A stretch of 64,000 nucleotides of DNA from Anseranas semipalmata (lineage: Eukaryota > Chordata > Aves > Anseriformes > Anseranatidae), in NCBI GenBank assembly GCA_013399115.1, contig VXAA01003990.1, positions 558,489 through 622,488 of the forward strand, given 5' to 3'. The notes under the pieces are model-generated. The model had not been told where the DNA came from, made no database searches, and saw only the letters and a list, made by a program, of their open reading frames with translations. Positions 35,201 to 47,324 of the stretch are shown in pieces. The position numbers were made by a program, and so were the translations under genes. Within the stretch, counting starts at the first letter, position 1; every line of letters starts with the position of its first letter.

Positions 35201-36444
35201 TAGGAGGAAAAGGCATTTTAAGCCTTTGCAAGCATGCGATGCATTTAACTTGAGTCACTCCCATTTTACACCATTGAGCCACTTTCATAGTGGATCCTAA
35301 TGTAAAGTAACTTTAGGTTTGCTCTGGAAGTATTTTCGGGACAGTTAAGGTGTACGGCAGAGTGTGTGCCCCATAGACTTGTGACAGAGTGGTAGGGAAG
35401 AACCGCTTTGTCATCGTCACACTGCCGAAACAGCTCTGGGCTATTCGTACCTTCAATATTAGTCTGCATCTGTCAAAAAGCAGACACTTACAAAGACTGC
35501 AATTGCAACATTGCAAAGTGAAAATGCAGATTCTGAATGTGGAAAGGTTTCCTTCACCTTAACTGCAATGCCAAGCTATCCACACATGATGCCTAAATGT
35601 GTTTTTTCCCCCACTTTGCTACAGAGTCCTCCCGATCGCGGAGAACCCCCCACCAGTGGAATTAAATGGGAAAATTCCCACGTACTCAACAGGATGGGAC
35701 TCCTGAAACCAAAACCGCCCCGTTGCTGAAATATTCCCACTGAATCCAAGGGCTACTCGCATGCACCGAGACTTGTTTAATGGACTACATTAAAGGACTA
35801 CTATGTGTGCTCAACAAATTGCAGGATCAAACCTCCTGCCAAATGACTAACATAGGACTGCAGCTGCTTGACTTGGCCAAATTTAGAGCGTACCGAGAAA
35901 GGTTGCTATTAAATGGCGATTCTGCCCTGGGGACTTCTCGGGCTCTGGCTCACATGTAGCAGAGGGTTTATATCGGATGGCTGAGATGGTTCCTGCCAGC
36001 AGCCATGTGCTCTGGCCGGCCGATGGGGCTGCCTCCCCATGGGATGGAGGCACCACCAGCGTGTGGGCAGCTTCTACCCCAGTCCACCCTAAGGCAGGCT
36101 GAACTTTGGGCTGGTTTACCCATAGTGCATAAAGCTGCAATGACGGTATGGAACAGCTGCTTTGGTTGCGGGAGAGGTGTTGGGACAGGATATCTCGCTG
36201 GCATTTGGCTTCTGCTACCTAATATCAATCTATGCCTTAGCCATTGCCAGACCAATGTAAAGAGAGATGAAAAGGACTGAGCTCCTGCTTTCCCATGCTC
36301 AGGAGAGCTGCTTAAGGGTCGCTTTCACCATATATGCATGAAAGTGCTTTGCCTCACCACTGCTCCCAGGGTGAAGTTTGTGACTGTTTTGTGTTTCTGT
36401 TGAGCTCTTCTGGGATGAATGATTTATTTGCAGTTCGGAGGGGG
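32241..36444. other. Intergenic; no gene recognised
   Basis: Holds several GC-richer patches with long chance frames: 32350-32943 plus, 33288-33861 minus, and 34491-35063 minus. An ambiguous base lies at 34296. 35625-35840 has scraps reminiscent of an old amniote repeat (AAATGGGAAAATTCCCACGT, GCAGGATCAAACC). No gene was recognised. Confidence 0.5.
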
Positions 36445-36555
36445 NNNNNNNNNNNNNNNNNNNNNNNNNNNNNNNNNNNNNNNNNNNNNNNNNNNNNNNN
36501 NNNNNNNNNNNNNNNNNNNNNNNNNNNNNNNNNNNNNNNNNNNNNNNNNNNNNNN
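36445..36555. other. Assembly gap (111 N)
   Basis: A run of N between GGAGGGGG and an A-rich flank; no sequence information. Confidence 0.98.
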
Positions 36556-36796
36556 AAAAACATTCATTATAAAATGTTCCTGTGAACAGTTTTTTTTTTT
36601 TTTTAATATTTCCTAAGTTATAATCAATTTCTTAAAAGTAAAATGTATTCATAAACTATGCTGATGTTGTCAGGTCCACATTTATGCTAAGAAAAAGAAT
36701 CAACCAAGCAAATGAAAAAAAAAACCCAACCCTTTTATTCTTTATTCTAAAGTAAAAAAGAATGCTACAGAGAGTTTTAATGTTCTTCTTGTAATA

Positions 36797-36866
36797 AGTC
36801 CCTGATCCAGCAGCAAACTTAGCTATATGCTTAACTTCTAACATTACCCATATACGTAAACATAAT
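36797..36866. repeat. Old amniote MITE-like repeat (CCCTGATCCAGCA type)
   Basis: TCCCTGATCCAGCAGCAAAC followed by TATATGCTTAACTT and an ACATTACCCATATACG stretch. It matches the well-known amniote repeat 'CCCTGATCCTGCAA ... CATGCTTAACTTTA ... CAC-TGAGTAGTCCC' in order and spacing, with decay. Family name not assigned. Confidence 0.6.
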
Positions 36867-37789
36867 GACATTATGTAGTTAAATTTAAGAATGCAAACAC
36901 AAACACATGTCTTTGTCTACTACTTTATCACGGACAATCTGGAATTTTAGCTCAAATCTTAGATGGTTTTTGCTGGATACTTGCAATGAATACTGTGTGC
37001 CCAGCCTGTAACCTGAAGCACATTATGCCAGCAATGAAATCCCATCAAATTAAAGAAATAAGCAGTCAAATCACACTCTGTTCATGGAATATTTACAAAT
37101 AGGAAAAACAACTAAAATAAGTAAGTAGGCTGTTAGCTATGGGTATGCCAAGGAGCTTCAGTGCATATGTTCCACAATAGGCCTTGGAGAGGCCAGATAG
37201 CTTGAAAACCATAGAAGCCTGCAGACATTCATGAAAAATGCAAAACCTCGAGTTTTATGCATTTTAAGTTGAATTAATACTTATGGATTGATGACAAAAT
37301 ATTATTTCAGTGTCACAACCATTTTTTGGTAAAATTTAGTTTAATGCTTATCTAGTATAGAAGATGGTAACCCAAGTATTTTTGAGTTGAATTCTATTCG
37401 GCTGTCAGTGAATTTTGTCTCCTGACAGTTGCAATTCTGAGTGTTTGCATGCTCTACATGAAATTGGCCATTTTACAAAAGACTTATACAAATCCTAGAA
37501 TTCCTGGCTTGCAAATGGACTGGAATGAATTATGACCTTTTCCATAACAGCGTGTCATCCTAGTTGTTGTGTATAAAATTAACTAAAACCCTGAGTACAG
37601 GAAAATGCCTTCAGCAAACCCTTTTCTGCTGCTAGAATCTCTCTAAGAGATCATGGTGAATTAACTGTTTCAGCTCCTTGAGCTTCCAAGATATGTAGTG
37701 GCTGGCAAAGATCAACAGATCCTCGATGAATGTAAAAGCCTTGGTTTTATGAAACTGGGATCCTTTTGTTTTAGGAAAACAATAGAAAG
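36867..37789. other. Intergenic; no gene recognised
   Basis: AT-rich and featureless, preceding the long T tract. Confidence 0.6.
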
Positions 37790-37816
37790 GCTTCTTTTTT
37801 TTTCCTTTTNGAGGCT

Positions 37817-37907
<91 letters not shown>
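37790..37907. repeat. Long poly(T) tract with ambiguous base
   Basis: Short T runs and an N at 37810 lead into T13 (37816-37828) and then an uninterrupted T78 (37830-37907). Such a homopolymer is exceptional for a bird genome and may reflect an assembly or consensus error or a recent retroposon tail on the minus strand. No retrocopy is recognisable next to it. Confidence 0.95.
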
Positions 37908-40900
37908 CATTTTTAATGGGAAGATTCTCCTGGGCTAAGCAGATGATGCCTGTGCAGTTACATCACAGTCAGCAGAGCCCAACAAAATGAAACAAGTTGG
38001 GTCTATTCCGAGTATAATTATTGCTGGGGTGGTGATATGGAGTCTCCATATGTAGGAGAACAGAGTGATTGCCATGGACCTTCTGTAACACAAATGAAGA
38101 TTTGGATTCTTGTGTCAAATGACAGAAGAAAATCCTATATTTGGGGACAAATCAGAACTGAACAGAATTGCTGAATAACTGAACAGCATTAGATGCACCG
38201 AATAGATAAAGTCTGCATTCTGGGGAATAGCTCTTCCCACAACAAGAGATTCTGTCTGTATTCCTCAGAGACTGAGGGGAAGAACTGGGGATTATGTATC
38301 ACTTAAATGTGCCACACACATTGTCTCCAAACACTCTGGTAAAGGGAAAAGCGCTTTCTAAGGTCATGGCTTCCTCTCTCTTAGTTGGATAGCTTTCAAA
38401 AAAAAAAAAAAAAAAAACAAAAAGAATGAAAAATTAATAAAGGAGGAGAATTTTTACATGTTTCACATTACCTTTGTTTGTTAAGCTGGAGTATGATGTG
38501 TGGAAAATTTTTAAATCTTTAAGGCATCTTTTAATATTTTAGTTACCTGAAATATTAACTGATTTATTAGGTTCTATGATATTGGATCCAGGTCAGTACA
38601 GGAAATACTCAGCTGCAGTGAGTCTCTAAAAAAAATAGGTCAAACTATCCATATATCTTCTTATATTATTGGGAAATTGCTTCCCAGATAGGACTGTAAG
38701 TAGAAATGTGAGTTTTTTGCATCTCTCTGTATCCCCAGTGGCTGCACTGTGACTTCCTGCACATGCTGTTCCAATGCCCCTCTGTCCTAGTCCATAAAAG
38801 AACTCACTTTGTATTCCCCAGAATATCATGAAATATGGAGACAGCAATATTTTCCAATTTAAGAGCAGAGTATGTTGTGACATTCTGGGAAAAAAACAAT
38901 GGCTAAACCTTTTGGTTATACATTTGCAGAGTCTTATTATCTCAAAGGCAAAAGAGCTTCAAAAGCTAGGGATAGATTGCAATCTTCTCATGAAGAAACC
39001 ACAAATATTTTTGAAAACACTGTATTTATTGTACTCACAGAATGTAACAAATTCTACTACAGCATTATGGATTTGTCAGAATAATTATACAAAACCAGGT
39101 TGTACTATTTGCTCCAGCACTTTCCCCCTTTTGTAGTATACATGCACACACATGAAAAATCAAGATGATGAGTGATATTCTGCAATGTCAGAGGTAAAAT
39201 GCTGTGAAGGTGCAGGCAAGATCTGCTATTTCACATACTGGATTTGTGTGTTCTGTTTAGTTAGCTTAGCCCTTCTTAGGACATCAGACAAAAATATATG
39301 TTAATGCTCCTCTCAGAATTGAAGACCATCAACTGGATCCAGAGAACTAGAGCGGAAAGCCCTCTTGAAAGTCAAGGACATTAGTTCAGGCTGTTTGCCG
39401 TAGGTTGTCATGTAGTTTCTCTCAACCAGGACAGTTCCTGGCCATCTTGGTCATGCTGCAGAATAAAATGTGAAAAAAAAAACAACTCTAGGGGTGAAAA
39501 TCTATGGGCCTAGGCTCAGTCATCCTCACTTCCCTCCAAACCCCTTCATTTAGTGTTTTGTATTCCGTAGGCATGTCTGAAGGCCTCGAGCCAGCCAAAG
39601 GACACCCTAAGCAGGAGGATTTGAACGGAATTGGGCTGCCTGAAGTCTGGACCAGGGAGCTCTAGGCAGCCCTTCCATCTTAAGGATGTGCAGGAAAACT
39701 GAATTTCCGCTGAATTATGAATCAAGTTCAAGGTCTTGATTCTTGTTGTCAAAACAAGTCATGACCTGAGCTCAGGCTTTCTAAAACACTGGCTAAGAGA
39801 TATGGGAGGTAAAGACCGCTAGTGGCTGCCTGGCTTCACCATGAAGGCCCTGATGGAGACAGGGATCATCTGTGACCATCCACAACACTCAGGTGGGCAC
39901 GGCATGCATCTGTGACCCATCCTCTCCAAAACACCTGTCCTCTCTGTGTACCCAAAAAGCAAAGCACAAAAGGAAAAGTCCAAGCAAAACAAACCACTGC
40001 AACATGCATGACTTGTCCAGACAACCAGCCATATATAGCAGATACCTTGTTAAGAAAAGAGACTTACGTACTTGCATACTCTTGTGATGACCAAAGTTAT
40101 GTGGAATACAATAAGTAAAACAATTTTTCTGGCCTCCAAGAGCCACCGGATATTTGGGGAGTAACTTTCCTCACACCCTCACTGTGGCCCAGGAAACTTT
40201 GTGTTCCTGTCATACATGCACACAGGGATGACCTGGCTTGTTGTTTACACATCACTATCTGAAACATTTGTTTATACAGTTTTAGTCACTGTATCACAGG
40301 AAGAGGATATAATTTGTCTATTTCTAACAGTGCAGCATGCAGTAATCTGTGGAACAGTAGGTCTCAGGGAGACTTGGTGATAAGGAAAGGTTATAGAAGC
40401 TACTTTTTTTTCTCAAAGGCAAAGGAAACTGTTTGATGTGACCTTGTGTAATAACTCAAAATGATATGAAAACACACACAAACCCAAAACAGGTGTGACG
40501 TTTTACTACAATAAGCCCAAGTGTATCTCCATAAAAAGAATTTGGCATTGTAACACCCAAGTTTTAGACATTATCTAATAAAGATATTAGGGTTGGTGCT
40601 TATGCGGTGCAGTGCATGGTTCAAATGCCTAAGAATAAAACCCACAAAATCAAACAGGCTGAACCGGAGCCATATAAGCTAAGCTGAAAGAAATGGTGAA
40701 GAGACAAGTATATCTTAAGAGACCCACACTACCATGGGACTTAGAATACTAACGCTGGACTTCGAGGACACTGAAACTTGTAGCCTTAAATACTCTTGTG
40801 GAGTTAGGTACTATTTCACCTTTTTTATGCAACATCTCCAGTTGAGTTCTCTCTTCTGCCTGAGGAGATTTGACTGCCCTTCTTGTGGCAGAGCTGAGCT

Positions 40901-41660
40901 TGGCTCCCATCACTGCCCCAATCAGTTACCTCAGAAGTAATTTCTATTAAGTCATGCTTGTTCTTCATGCATGCCCATTCCCCATGGTCCCTGAAGAAAA
41001 AAACATCATGTTTACTCTTCTCCACTGCACACTCAAAGCTTTAGGTGTCTCTTCTGTTTTCTTGTTAGAAAAAAATGTTTGTAGCTACTGGCAAGATACT
41101 AATCACGCCTTTGTGGATTGGCTAAAGTTGTTTTTGATAAATTTGGAAATGTTTTGATTCACCCCATTATGGTTAATGTCTTCTAGGTGAGAAGGTGACT
41201 CTGCTATGGTAGGTCAGTGAGGTTTGGAGGATGCATGGATGACTGCATGTACTATGTGCTCTTTTTATCCCATATTCTACTGGATTACTCAGCATGTAAA
41301 ACCACTTTGTCATGCTGATCAGTCTTTTGTCTTTTCACCTTTCCTATTTAAGCACACCCTATTTAAGAGTATGCTTTTTCAGTGGAAAAAGGCCTGTGGT
41401 GGTCTTCATTTATGGTGCTCTATTAGATGTTTTTTTTTTTTTTTCACAAAAAAAAGCTCGAATGAGGTGACCAATGTCCTTGACAATCTTGCCTGACTCA
41501 TTTCAGCTGAGCCTTTATTACTAATACTTAAAAGAACAGAGCAGTGGTTACCTCATTTGGACAGGACAGAATGGTGATGCTCTGTATTGCAGCTAAGGGC
41601 AAATGCAAGCAAAAAGAGTTTGCCCATTTTTATCTTGGGTAATGGAAAGTTAGCCCACTT
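37908..41660. other. Intergenic; no gene recognised
   Basis: Holds A20 at 38398-38417 and T15 at 41430-41444. Short frames only. An isolated T-box-like AGGTGTGA occurs near 40492, not meaningful alone. Confidence 0.55.
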
Positions 41661-42301
41661 GGCGTATGCAACAAATCAAGCCGTTAGCCGTTGGTCGATT
41701 TGCCGTGACTCGGTGGTGCTGCGCACAGCGCACTGCTACACTGTGGGTGCTCACCCATGGAACCTCTCCAGCGATGGGATGTGTCTTCTGCACAGCATCC
41801 AACTCACGCCTGCAGAGTGACAACAGCCTTGCTCACCTCCTGTCTGGTGGAGAACTGGATTCCAGACTGGCTCCATGCTCATTTGGTGTGACTGCCAGAG
41901 GCCATACAGGCTTTCTGGATGTGAGAGATTACCTCTCCGTCAATGCTGGCATGATCGTTTGCAACGCTTCCAAGATAAGTGAGAACCTATGGCTTCTAAT
42001 AAGGAGCCTTTCCCTACAGACAGTTCTGCAGCATCAGATAGCTTTCTTTTCCAACCCATATATCTCCTATAAAAAAGCTGCCTCTGAATCAGTAACCGAG
42101 AGCATAAAAAGGTTACTTCTATCTTTGGATGGAAATACAACGTATTTTTATAGAAGAAAAGCCTCTGTTTTCTCTCTTTCACATTGCCAGTCTTCCTGCA
42201 GTTTTATACCTCATGGAGCAGAACAGCTGTCAGGAACATGCATGTGTTTCACTGCAGTTGCATCCACAGTGACAACCAAAAATAATACAGGAGGGAGATA
42301 A
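41661..42301 (+). other. CpG pocket and longest open reading frame (211 codons), unidentified
   Basis: 41661-41775 has about nine CpGs, including GCCGTTAGCCGTTGGTCG, in a CpG-poor region. From ATG 41666 a plus-strand frame runs 211 codons to a TAA at about 42301. The peptide has no recognisable domain, signal peptide or membrane pattern, and a strong internal acceptor-like site (TTTCCCTACAG) lies near 42019. At this length a chance frame in 64 kb is uncommon but not rare. I do not call it a gene; it might be part of a non-coding transcript. Confidence 0.2.
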
Positions 42302-44082
42302 TTAACATATTGCTACTTTTCTCTTTGTACTGTGCTGCTTACACATGTATTTACTAACATGTTGCTCTATCATGGCTCCCATTAGAGTTATAAAGTTTTC
42401 CTACATATGGGCTTTAAGCTTTTCTAAGCACAAATTTGACTTTTATTAGAGAAACTTGATATAAGACAGTAATTTCAAAACTGACTTATTGCGCACTTAT
42501 TGGCTCGATTTGTGAAGTTTTATAAGATGCCATTATTTAATTCCCAGAGCTTGCTTACAGCTGCTGCTGCTCTTCTTGGAACACCTTTTTGCCTTGGCAA
42601 AATTGCATGCTACGACCCCCCCTCCGGTTGGTAAACACAAACAGACCATTGAGCACTGAAACAAAGTATTCTGTATACTTCTGTAAGCCATCCCAAAGCC
42701 CATTTGAAGGGTTGAGTCAACGCTTTTGCAAAGCAGGGTTTGCTGTGCATAACCACGCAGTCAAGGGGTTGTCTCCAGAATGAAGATTGCCTGCGGTGCA
42801 GTCGGGATGGTGTGGTGCAGACACGCACAAGTTTTAAACAAGGTGGTTGAGGAACTGGGAGGAGGCCAATGAAACCCAGCAGAGAGGCTGGCTACATACG
42901 TGGGCTGTCAGCCTACCTTGCTCTTTGCACTGCTATGGGTGTTTGTGCACATCACGTTGCCTCTGAGCTTCTCAGCGGTGCAACTTGGTGCTGCTGTCAC
43001 ATAGAAGAAGAAGAGGAGGAGGAGGAAGAGGAGGAGGAGCAGAGATGTGCTGCAGAAAGGTCCAGGCCAGCTTCCTCAGCAAGAGGCATTGCCCCACATG
43101 TTTTCACCCCAGGGACAGCAGCAACCAAGCAGGGCAGATTCCAGTGCCATAGGCATTTTCTGCACCGTAGATGGCTCTCTCCACCCATTACTTTGCCCAT
43201 GCTGGTCTCTAGTTGTGGTTCTGCAGGCTGGTGAGATTAAAGCTGGTTCAAGTGTGTTCACATTGTCTCCATGGAAGCTCCCGCACAGGCAGGGGTGAGG
43301 AACAAATGACATGTAGAAAGGCTGGGGTGGAATGGAGGAGACTGTGCTAGGTTGTAAACCAGGAGTAAGCAGATCCTCACCAGCCTGCCTGTCTTATGTC
43401 CAAGTTTTCACTTAGTATGGAGACATTTTAAATCTTTCTCCTGTGATGTTTGTCCTGTGTAACATCCCTAAGGCTGGAGTGCTCCCAGGAGCCCTCATTT
43501 TAATCTAATTGTTTGGTGAACAGACCCAAACTGGGCTATGGAGAGGCTTATTTATTTATTTTATTTTTATTTTTAATTGCTGTCATCTTGCAGCATTCAC
43601 AATGGGATATTTAATTACTATCATCATATAATTTTTTCTGGAATTGCTTCCTTTGAAAAACTGAACAAGTAGGCCCAACATTACACTGTTTTGGGCTGAG
43701 GCTGTTGGTACAAAAGGTGGAAACATCAGTGGTTCTCTAAATTGCAGTTGGTTGACATTATCTTTACTATTATTCACCTATCTGCAAGGAACCTGCAATA
43801 GCGACTGGTAGCACATTCTTGCTAGCTGATTTTCTTTTCCATATGTCTCAGCATTCCTACATCTGGTGCAAGAAACCATAACAAAGCAAGCAAAACCATT
43901 ACATTGCAAAAACCAAATGTGAAATGTTCTCGTGTGTGCTGTGTATGCGTGTATTTTAAAATGTGGCCATTTAGAGAGGTGTAAGAAGGCGGAAAACAGC
44001 CAGATCCATTTCATCAGACATGTGGAAGGGTGCCTTGGCTTGGAGGCTGGTCCAAGGCACTCCCTCGCTCTCTAACCACCGA
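42302..44082. other. Intergenic; polypurine tract
   Basis: Holds a GAA/GAG polypurine tract (43004-43039) and a T/A-rich patch at 43550-43577. No gene was recognised; the poly-Glu and poly-Ser frames come from the polypurine tract. Confidence 0.6.
43004..43039. repeat. (GAA/GAG)n trinucleotide polypurine tract
   Basis: About 36 bp of pure A/G with 3-bp periodicity, AGAAGAAGAAGAGGAGGAGG onward. It would read as poly-Glu or poly-Ser in chance frames. Confidence 0.95.
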
Positions 44083-44131
44083 GGGCTCCAGGCTCCTCCG
44101 GAGGGAGGGGGCGACCAGGAGCCTGGAGCCC
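44083..44131. repeat. Perfect 15-bp-arm GC-rich inverted repeat (hairpin)
   Basis: GGGCTCCAGGCTCCT (44083-44097) and AGGAGCCTGGAGCCC (44117-44131) are exact reverse complements separated by 19 bases rich in G. Outside the arms, CACC (44077-44080) can also pair with GGTG (44139-44142) after a small internal loop. It stands out in AT-rich surroundings. It could be the end of a small palindromic element, an RNA hairpin, or a chance GC-rich palindrome. No identity is claimed. Confidence 0.9.
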
Positions 44132-45079
44132 AAAGTCAGGTGCTCTGAGTGTAGCTGCAGCCTCTGGAGCTACCTCACTAGGACCGTCCTTGGCACAGAT
44201 TTTTTCACTTGATGAAACCTGTGTCCAAAATACACTTTTGAAAGTGGCCTGGTAAGATGCAATTTCAAACCAAAGGTGCTGATATAACTTTAATTACGCT
44301 TGTATTAATATGAGTGATTCAACTTAGTTGAAACACTCAAATTTACTTCATTAAATACACCCATTTACAGTGTACACTCAGGGTAACCTGAATCTGTTGC
44401 TACCCTAAGGGGAACATACCTTATTTTCTGAAGCACAGGGTAATTTCCTCTGTAGGCTTGCCACCCTTCCAGCAGCTAATAAGTAAAGTATGCTGGAGGT
44501 TAAAAACACTATTCAAGATACCAGGTGATAATTTGGCAATGCTGCGATGGGAACATGAGTTTTCACTGCTTATTCACTTGTTTGCTTTGTAGTGTTTCAG
44601 TCTGTGACTTTAAGATTTGAACAAAATACCTGGCAAGATGTCCTATGAGTTGTTAAGCTCTCCGGAGAATATAAATATTTTGTCATTGTGGGAAGCTGAA
44701 GGTCACTCACACCCTGTATCTTGTTGCTAACAGTGGTTGGTAACAGGCATGTAGTGACAGAGTGCTAGCGCAAGGCATGTAGAGCTTCACTCATCTTCCC
44801 AGCCTCCAGAAATCGGTGGTTTAGTTATGCCCTAAATTGATGTCCACCATGATTAATATCCTGAAATAGACCTACCTTCCATATATCTGTCTGATTTTTG
44901 GCTTGCAAAAACTTAGCTGCATGCTGTGTGTAAATGTACTTCCATACAGGTATTTTAAGCATCCATGTATTTCACAGGGTAGACAATGCCAAAGGCAGGT
45001 CTAAAGACAGTGCATCTACCCCCAAGCAGTAAATAATGATTTCCTATGCATCTTTGCCATGCCACTTACAATACCGTTT
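44132..45079. other. Intergenic; no gene recognised
   Basis: Ordinary AT-rich DNA. An ACGCTTGTATTAATATGAGT stretch near 44297 faintly resembles an old amniote repeat. Nothing firm. Confidence 0.55.
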
Positions 45080-45165
45080 ATCTCTCTGTAGTGTCACTTA
45101 TCCTGCCGCTTTTCCAAACTGAGGACACCTAGCCTGTGTATTCTCCTCATGAATGGGAGGTGCTG
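45080..45165 (-). mobile_element. Possible CR1/L2-type LINE fragment (antisense)
   Basis: CCGCTTTTCCAAACTGAGGA, CACCTAGCCTGTGTATTCTC and CTCATGAATGGGAGGTGCTG are similar in order to the antisense CR1/L2 stretch 'CTTTTCCAGACTAAACACACCTAG ... CTCCTCATATGGAAGC'. Short and diverged, hence tentative. Confidence 0.4.
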
Positions 45166-47288
45166 TGTATGTGTGATTGTGCTGGTAGTCTGTCTTTGTA
45201 TTTTCTGTAATTCTAGTACACAAATTCACAGCAGTTGAGGATCTCATTCAAATATGTGTATTTAACCACACATTTAAAATGAATATGCAGGACCAAAGCC
45301 TCAGCTTTTTACTTGACTTTATTCCACTGATGTGCTGGTCTCTAGGCTTGCCTAATGATTGATTTAATACTCTGGTGGATAGTATATGTACAAAGGAGAT
45401 AGTATACAAACAATGAAGGCAACAACAATGAAAGACACTTAGGAGCACAGCCAAGTAACCCGCTACCAATTGTTTTTTGGCCTAACTTGTTGGTTTCAAT
45501 TGCATCTCTGAATTTCATACGCTGTTCTCCAGCAGAGGTAATCCAAGTGTAAAGCTTTTTGCAACACAGGACTGGATCTCCACTTTGTCTGTTCTGTTAT
45601 GAATGCCCTTGCTGCTTTCAGGAGCAAGCACTGTGACTTTTCCGAGCCCATGACCTCTCCTGGCAGGCCATGAAGAGCTTCCCTGGCTGTTGCCTTCATT
45701 CTCCTCCTCCAGCCATCTTTCTGTGGGAAGGCAAGTGTGTTTTGAAAGGGGAGCTCATTTCCCAAACAAAATCAAACCCTCTCCAGGTCTTGCACTGATG
45801 TCCTCACTGTACTTACTGTATTAGACCACTGTCAAGAACTGCACTTATTTTTCCCTCCCAGTGGTAGTATATTTTGGCACTCTAATGCCTACAATGCAAA
45901 ACCGCCATCCTCAGACCTACCCCCAGTGCTCAGGTCACATGGCAACAATTTTCTGTGCCCATTGCATTTCCATTTCAAAGCTACCTGAAAACTTGGGAAA
46001 GGATAAATCTGCTCTGAGGACTGTTTGGACCACAATTTCATGTGGGAAAGGCTGGTTCCTCCTCGAGCTTTCTGGGACCTGCACCACTGCCCTTCCCTGT
46101 GCTTAACGAGGCCTGTGGGCATAGGGCAGATTTAGTGGAAACTAACAGTCAGAGTTTAAATATGCTCTGATGACAGCTGACTTCACTTGTGAGATCTGTT
46201 GCACAAGGCTTTTGCTAATGATTAAAGCAGATGGACAGGAGGAAGAAAGCAGAAAGCTCGAATGTGTGAGAGGTGAAAGGGCAGGAGAATTAGTCCAGAG
46301 ATTTCCTGTGGTCTGTGGGTGTTTTGTGTTGTGTGCTAAAGCAAAGGATTGTTTTTAATGAAAGAAATTGCTATACTTCAGCAGCTTAATGAAAGCTAGC
46401 TTCTTCCTCTCTCCACAGTGAGAATGGGTATTATTTTAGATGCACTTGTGGCAGAGTATTAAACAGTCTCGCTTTACCTTTCTGGTGCATTTTCTGCAAA
46501 CACTGAATTTGGGGAAACCTTCCCAAAGGCCAGGCTGTGAAATGTGGCTCACTCCTGCTGCACTGAAACGCTGTAGAGTTTTCCTTTTTGTTGGCTTTTG
46601 CATGGCCCTACAAGGGTCTGAGCCCCACAGAGGGCATATGCTGGTTACTGAGCACTGGAGGGATAAACCATCCCAGCATGAAGCTCCCAGGTGCATGTTT
46701 CTTACCACATCTCTCCTAAACATTACCTTTTGCATTTCTCAGTAGTCTTATCTATATATAAAAAAATGATTTATTTTTAAACCTTACTTTCTTACCTTCA
46801 TTCATGTCCTATACCAATGTATTCTGTGTCCCCCTTTTGCATTTTGCTGAGGTTTGAATGTCTTCTTTGGAGTTCCTTGAATGACACCCAAAAGTAAGGG
46901 CCCTGATTCTACTTTTAGTTACCAGAGTATCTGTGTGACTGAACTTGTGACTACATCATATTCTCCTTTACATGACCACAGTGATACAAGAATGTTCTCC
47001 TTCAGCCTCCAGTAATGAAAATATTACATGTATTTTTATTCTATTTTAAGACAAATTACAGTACAACTGCTGCTATGTTTACTCCAGTATCAACTGCATT
47101 GCAAATTCAATTAAATGCATTCTTCTGTCAAAGAAGACATCTGCAATTCAAAACAAAAATTGTTCTTGCTTTAGTGAATTTGGTGAATTTTATAATTCAA
47201 ATCTGAAAGGAAATGATTTTTTAATAACCATACGAGAAAAAAATTTAGTACTACATGCCCAAGTTCTTTCAATTTGCTATTTAATATC
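45166..47288. other. Intergenic; no gene recognised
   Basis: Moderate composition, short frames on both strands, nothing recognised. Confidence 0.55.
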
Positions 47289-47324
47289 TTTTTTTTTTTC
47301 TTTTTGAGAGAGAGAGAGAGAGAA
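47289..47324. repeat. Poly(T) plus (GA)n simple repeat
   Basis: T-rich run (47289-47305, interrupted by one C) directly followed by (GA)n at 47306-47324. Confidence 0.95.

Noticed and set aside
37632..37916. Frames giving poly-Lys and poly-Phe
   Set aside because: Direct translations of the poly(T)/poly(A) tract.
42869..43234. 121-codon frame with a poly-Glu run
   Set aside because: The poly-Glu comes from the GAA/GAG simple repeat; no other support.
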